NCBI RefSeq assembly: GCF_016680995.1
Contig: NZ_JAEQMG010000049.1
Span: 1 to 7,966, forward strand
Direction: 5' to 3'
DNA from: Ruminococcus difficilis
GTDB lineage: Bacteria > Bacillota_A > Clostridia > Oscillospirales > Acutalibacteraceae
Length of the DNA: 7,966 nt
The notes beneath the pieces are model-generated. The model had not been told where the DNA came from. It did not search any database and saw only the letters and a list, made by a program, of their open reading frames with translations. Each line of letters begins with the position of its first letter. The first letter of the stretch is position 1. A program made the position numbers and the translations under genes. Positions 4,703-7,966 of the stretch are shown piece after piece.

Positions 4703-6244
4703 ATGAAGCTTCTTGATTATGTTATTAACAAGACAAATGAATATATTGAAAATATGCCTAAGTCATTACGCAAGCGTTATGGACAGTTTTTTACCAGTAA
4801 AGAAACTGCTTCGTTTATGGCAGGCTTATTTGTATTGCCATCTAATAAGCAAAGTCTGAAAATATTGGACGCAGGTGCCGGATCAGGTATTCTTTCCGTA
4901 GCATTGATCGAGGAATTGCATTCTCATAACCAAATCAATCATATTGAGCTTGTTTGTTATGAAAACGACACTAATATTATCACTCTTCTGGAAGATAATC
5001 TTAATTGGGTTTCAAAGCATTCTAACATAGATGTTGATTACGAGATACGAACAGAGAACTATATTACAAGTCAAGTCTTTGAATATAACAATTGGCTTGG
5101 CGCAAATCCTACACCGGAAAAATTTGATTTAATTATCGGCAATCCTCCATATATGAAGATTGGAAAAGATGCACCAGAAGCAAAAGCTATGCCTGATGTA
5201 TGTTATGGCGCGCCCAATCTGTATTTTTTGTTTACTGCTATGGGGGTTTTCAATCTTAAGCCAAACGCAGAGATGGTTTATATTATTCCTCGTTCTTGGA
5301 CATCGGGAGCATATTTTAAAAAATTCAGGCAAAAGCTTCTGAATGAATGTGTTTTAGAGCATATTCACCTATTCGAAAGTCGAGATAAGGTTTTTGATAA
5401 AGAGAGCGTATTGCAGGAAACTATTATCATAAAGATAAAAAAATCAAACGAAAAGCTTGAGAAAGTCTGTATTACAACGACGCAAAGCAGTCGGGATTTT
5501 GAAAGTATATCAACATTTTGGGCACCATACGATACAATTGTCTCGGGCGCAGATAAATATGTATATTTAGCGACTAATTCCTCTGAAATCAAAACATTAG
5601 AATTAGTAAATACTTGGTCTTATACTCTGCCAAAGTTGGGAATACCAATGAAAACAGGATTGACTGTAGATTTCAGAAACCGAGAAACATTAAGAAATAA
5701 AGCTGAGGATAATGCAGTTCCGTTGTTCTATTCACAGCATATACAAAATGGCAAAGTAATTTTTCCTATCGGTAAAGAAAACGAGTATATCGTTACTGAC
5801 AAACAAGGTTTATTACAAGATAATGCAAACTATCTGTTTGTAAAACGCTTTACAGCGAAAGAAGAACACAGAAGACTTCAATGTGGTGTTTATTTATCGA
5901 GAGTTTATCCTAAGTATAAACAAATCAGTACGCAAAACAAGATAAACTTTATCGGTGGATTAAGGAATCTATCTGAGTGTATCATTTACGGACTATATGT
6001 TCTATTCAATTCTACGTTATACGACGACTATTATCGTATATTGAATGGATCGACACAAGTCAATTCCACAGAGATTAATGCAATGCCTGTTCCTCCTATG
6101 GATGTGATTGAGTCAATGGGTAAAAATTTGATTGCCGAACACGATACTTCGGTGCAATCGTGTGATAAAATATTAAGGAGTTTTATTTGTGAAACGGATA
6201 GAGGAAGCAAGAGATATTTTGAAAGAATTGCAAGTGCCGGTTAA
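4703..6244 (+). CDS. Type II N6-adenine DNA methyltransferase, gamma class (BsuBI/PstI type)
   Basis: The product has 513 residues, close to the roughly 500 I recall for M.BsuBI and M.PstI. It transfers a methyl group from S-adenosylmethionine to adenine within the target site, protecting host DNA. Motifs appear in gamma order: motif X KRYGQFFTS (24-32), motif I LDAGAGSGIL (55-64) binding the cofactor, an acidic motif II near YEND (86-89), and the catalytic motif IV NPPY (147-150). Residues about 300-490 carry the target-recognition region. The predicted target is CTGCAG, inferred from the linked endonuclease family. Only a weak ribosome binding site precedes ATG 4703, so translation may be modest. 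The 3' end overlaps the endonuclease by 56 nt in another frame, so its last 18 residues may be a tail that varies among relatives. Confidence 0.92.
   Translation: MKLLDYVINKTNEYIENMPKSLRKRYGQFFTSKETASFMAGLFVLPSNKQSLKILDAGAGSGILSVALIEELHSHNQINHIELVCYENDTNIITLLEDNLNWVSKHSNIDVDYEIRTENYITSQVFEYNNWLGANPTPEKFDLIIGNPPYMKIGKDAPEAKAMPDVCYGAPNLYFLFTAMGVFNLKPNAEMVYIIPRSWTSGAYFKKFRQKLLNECVLEHIHLFESRDKVFDKESVLQETIIIKIKKSNEKLEKVCITTTQSSRDFESISTFWAPYDTIVSGADKYVYLATNSSEIKTLELVNTWSYTLPKLGIPMKTGLTVDFRNRETLRNKAEDNAVPLFYSQHIQNGKVIFPIGKENEYIVTDKQGLLQDNANYLFVKRFTAKEEHRRLQCGVYLSRVYPKYKQISTQNKINFIGGLRNLSECIIYGLYVLFNSTLYDDYYRILNGSTQVNSTEINAMPVPPMDVIESMGKNLIAEHDTSVQSCDKILRSFICETDRGSKRYFERIASAG
6175..6180 (+). promoter_or_regulatory. 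Ribosome binding site that fixes the endonuclease GTG start
   Basis: AAGGAG lies 8 nt before GTG 6189, inside the methyltransferase gene. No other start nearby has a comparable site, which settles the non-ATG start. Translation of the endonuclease would begin as ribosomes finish the methyltransferase. Confidence 0.8.
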
Positions 6245-7106
6245 GCAGCAGTCTGATATGTGCTGTTATGTTTTATTGGCAATGGCACAGATAAACAAAA
6301 AACAAGCTTGGTCTGAAGCTACAAATAACTGGATTCGTATTCACGATATTATTGGTTATATAAAAGAGCAATATGACGTTGAATATGCTGAAAACAGTCG
6401 TGAAACTATCCGAAAACAAGCATTACATCATTACAGAAATGCAGCCTTTATCGAGGATAACGGAAAAGCGACCAACAGTCCAAATTATCGTTATCGGTTA
6501 ACAGATGAAATGCTTGCAGTAATTCAAACATACGGAACCGTTTGGTGGCAATCTGAAAAAGAGGCTTTCCTTTCCAACCACGAGTCTTTAGTTAGTCAAT
6601 ATTCATCAAAACGTGAGCTCAGAAAAATGCCTGTTAGAATTAATGGAATAGATTTCACATTCTCGCCGGGAAAACATAATCAGCTTCAAAAAGCAATAAT
6701 TGAAGAATTTGCTCCAAGATTTGCACCAAATGCGGAATGCTTATATGTTGGTGATACTACTGAAAAAGACCTTGTTAAAAACATAGAAAAGCTCAAGGAG
6801 TTAGGCTTCGAAATAACTTTGCACGATAAAATGCCGGATGTTGTTCTATATTCGGAAGAAAGAAATTGGATTTATTTTATTGAATCGGTCACATCTGTAG
6901 GTCCTATGGATCCAAAACGAATTATTGAGATTAACGAAATGACTGCCGATATATCTTCTGGTAAAATCTTCGTTACGGCTTTCCTTGATTTCAAAACATT
7001 TAAAAAGTTTTCCGAAACACTTGCTTGGGAAACAGAAGTGTGGATTGCCGATATGCCGGATCATATGATTCACCTGAATGGTGATAAGTTTTTGGGACCG
7101 AGATAA
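6189..7106 (+). CDS. BsuBI/PstI-family type II restriction endonuclease
   Basis: The product has 305 residues, near the size I recall for R.BsuBI and R.PstI. The family cuts CTGCAG unless the adenine is methylated. Residues about 1-125 look like the N-terminal helical winged-helix part. Residues 150-305 are the conserved catalytic domain: INGIDFTFSPGKHNQLQKAI (151-170), YVGDTTEKDL (186-195), the PD-(D/E)xK-type core with MPDVVLY (Asp217), and WIYFIESVTSVGPMDPKR (227-244, Glu232). The usual Lys is replaced by Val234, which agrees with the EAVTS-type motif I recall for the family. The GTG start and 56-nt overlap with the methyltransferase gene favour making methylase first. M and R run in tandem, as I recall for BsuBI; in PstI they are divergent. 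Specificity is inferred and untested. Confidence 0.92.
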   Translation: MKRIEEARDILKELQVPVKQQSDMCCYVLLAMAQINKKQAWSEATNNWIRIHDIIGYIKEQYDVEYAENSRETIRKQALHHYRNAAFIEDNGKATNSPNYRYRLTDEMLAVIQTYGTVWWQSEKEAFLSNHESLVSQYSSKRELRKMPVRINGIDFTFSPGKHNQLQKAIIEEFAPRFAPNAECLYVGDTTEKDLVKNIEKLKELGFEITLHDKMPDVVLYSEERNWIYFIESVTSVGPMDPKRIIEINEMTADISSGKIFVTAFLDFKTFKKFSETLAWETEVWIADMPDHMIHLNGDKFLGPR

Positions 7107-7139
7107 ATTCGATTTTTAGCAACTACAAGAGGTTTTATA

Positions 7140-7966
7140 ATGGAAAAAATATGTAAAATAGTTTATTTTGATGAAGAGTCCATAACCGACTATGTTCAGA
7201 TAGTTGCAGGAGGGGAGCTTGAGTCCACCACTGAGCTGTTACGATCAAGAGATGCTAGTGAGGGTCAGAGTGGTAATGCAAAAGGTAAGGCAGGAATCAG
7301 CGGCGTTTTTAAAGCTCTTCTTGGGTGGGAAGCAAGCGCTTCTGCGGAGGTGTCAGCAGGTCTAACCTTTAATACCAATAAAATGGTTAAGAATATTGTT
7401 AAAAATACCATACTTACAGATTTTCTTAATACTATAGAAGGTGCGACAAAAGAAGGCTCGACAAAAAGTCAAGCAGTTTCACGCCTTCCAAAAGGAACTA
7501 TAAAAAAATTCAAAGGTTATCGAATATCTACCGTAGAAAACTCCTTATCATACATAGTGATGGTTTCTCCATATTTAAGTATGTTTAAGAATGGTACTTC
7601 AATACCCGCTGGTGAATATAGCATTGCTATAGAAAAATTAGATACTGTATTAAAAAACGCAAAGGGTTACTATGAATTTGTCGGAACAAAAGGAAATAGT
7701 CGTGTAATACTTCGATTTAATATTAATTCTTTTCGAAACGGATATACAATTAGCGATTTATTAAAAATGGATTTGAGCGTTTATGCTATTAAAGTTGGAA
7801 AAACCTCACTTGATAATCTGGATGTGAATAAAGAATTGGGAATGAATGTTTCTATTATTCCCAAAGATAACCCATCATATAATGATAATTCAGAAAAAGA
7901 TGAAGCGAAAACTGATAGCCCTGTTCTTGATGTGTTCGATGTATTGCTAGCTGGAGTGGAAGCGAA
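7140..7966 (+). CDS. DUF6414-like protein of unknown function, 3' end outside window
   Basis: 275 residues are visible and the frame is still open at the window edge. AAGAGG at 7127-7132 precedes ATG 7140 by 7 nt, and the gene begins 33 nt after the endonuclease stop with no terminator between, so one mRNA is likely. The start KIVYFDEESITDYVQIVAGG and the later segments ILTDFLNTI (91-99), MVSPYLSMF (141-149), KGYYEFVG (175-182) and ILRFNINSFRNGYTISDLLKMD (190-211) match what I recall of DUF6414 proteins; this name is tentative. Residues about 49-78 are a Gly/Ala/Ser-rich stretch (from GKAGISGVFKALLG to SAEVSAGL) that could be a flexible or amphipathic element. A charged linker (250-260) precedes LDVFDVLLAGVEA. 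No catalytic motif or signal peptide is visible. AT-rich like the R-M genes, so probably acquired with them. Confidence 0.75.
   Translation, partial: MEKICKIVYFDEESITDYVQIVAGGELESTTELLRSRDASEGQSGNAKGKAGISGVFKALLGWEASASAEVSAGLTFNTNKMVKNIVKNTILTDFLNTIEGATKEGSTKSQAVSRLPKGTIKKFKGYRISTVENSLSYIVMVSPYLSMFKNGTSIPAGEYSIAIEKLDTVLKNAKGYYEFVGTKGNSRVILRFNINSFRNGYTISDLLKMDLSVYAIKVGKTSLDNLDVNKELGMNVSIIPKDNPSYNDNSEKDEAKTDSPVLDVFDVLLAGVEA

Noticed and set aside
1..7966. CRISPR array, tRNA or rRNA genes
   Set aside because: No regularly spaced direct repeats, no tRNA-like cloverleaf with TTCGANTC arm and no rRNA-like sequence were seen on either strand.

Overview
This 8-kb window looks like accessory DNA from a low-to-moderate GC Firmicute, most likely a gut-type Clostridium relative. 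The evidence is a TnpV-family protein of clostridial transposons, a CHAP-domain tail of the kind that ends large cell-wall hydrolases in Tn1549-like conjugative elements, XRE regulators of conjugative-element type, and consensus Gram-positive promoters and AGGAGG-like ribosome binding sites. Base composition changes in blocks: roughly balanced GC in the left 1.4 kb, AT-richer from about 2.1 kb, more balanced again in tnpV, and clearly AT-rich from 4.6 kb to the end. This supports a mosaic assembled by several insertions. Host and family assignments rest on recalled family features, not on database searches.

Layout. (1) 1-801, minus strand: an unrecognised protein with two N-terminal membrane segments. 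(2) 848-1390, plus strand: the CHAP-domain C-terminus of what was probably a much larger conjugative-element hydrolase, cut off close to the start codon of gene 1. (3) 1453-1851: a small XRE-type regulator. Converging on it is a second, broken XRE gene (1882-2039, minus strand) with a one-base frameshift and a missing C-terminal half. (4) 2202-3814: a compact self-regulated unit, with a perfect -35/-10 promoter carrying two copies of one operator, a TetR regulator, and a membrane-anchored alpha/beta hydrolase overlapping it by ATGA. (5) 3815-4193: a junction zone of gene edges, with several good ribosome binding sites leading into frames that stop quickly, and a 30-codon C-terminal fragment. 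(6) 4194-4571: tnpV with a strong intrinsic terminator. (7) 4630-7966: a new AT-rich transcription unit with its own promoter, holding a gamma-type N6-adenine DNA methyltransferase, a BsuBI/PstI-family restriction endonuclease overlapping it by 56 nt, and 33 nt later an unusual protein (tentatively DUF6414-like) that runs off the window.

How the genes work together. The clearest system is the type II restriction-modification pair, predicted from its family to act on CTGCAG. The only CTGCAG seen in the window is at 364-369. The most interesting open question is the third gene of that unit. Its spacing, strand and ribosome binding site suggest co-expression with the R-M pair, so it is a candidate accessory or independent defence component. 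The TetR/hydrolase pair looks like a ligand-responsive, self-repressed cassette. The XRE genes, CHAP fragment and tnpV are best read as debris of integrative elements that marks this locus as an insertion hotspot.
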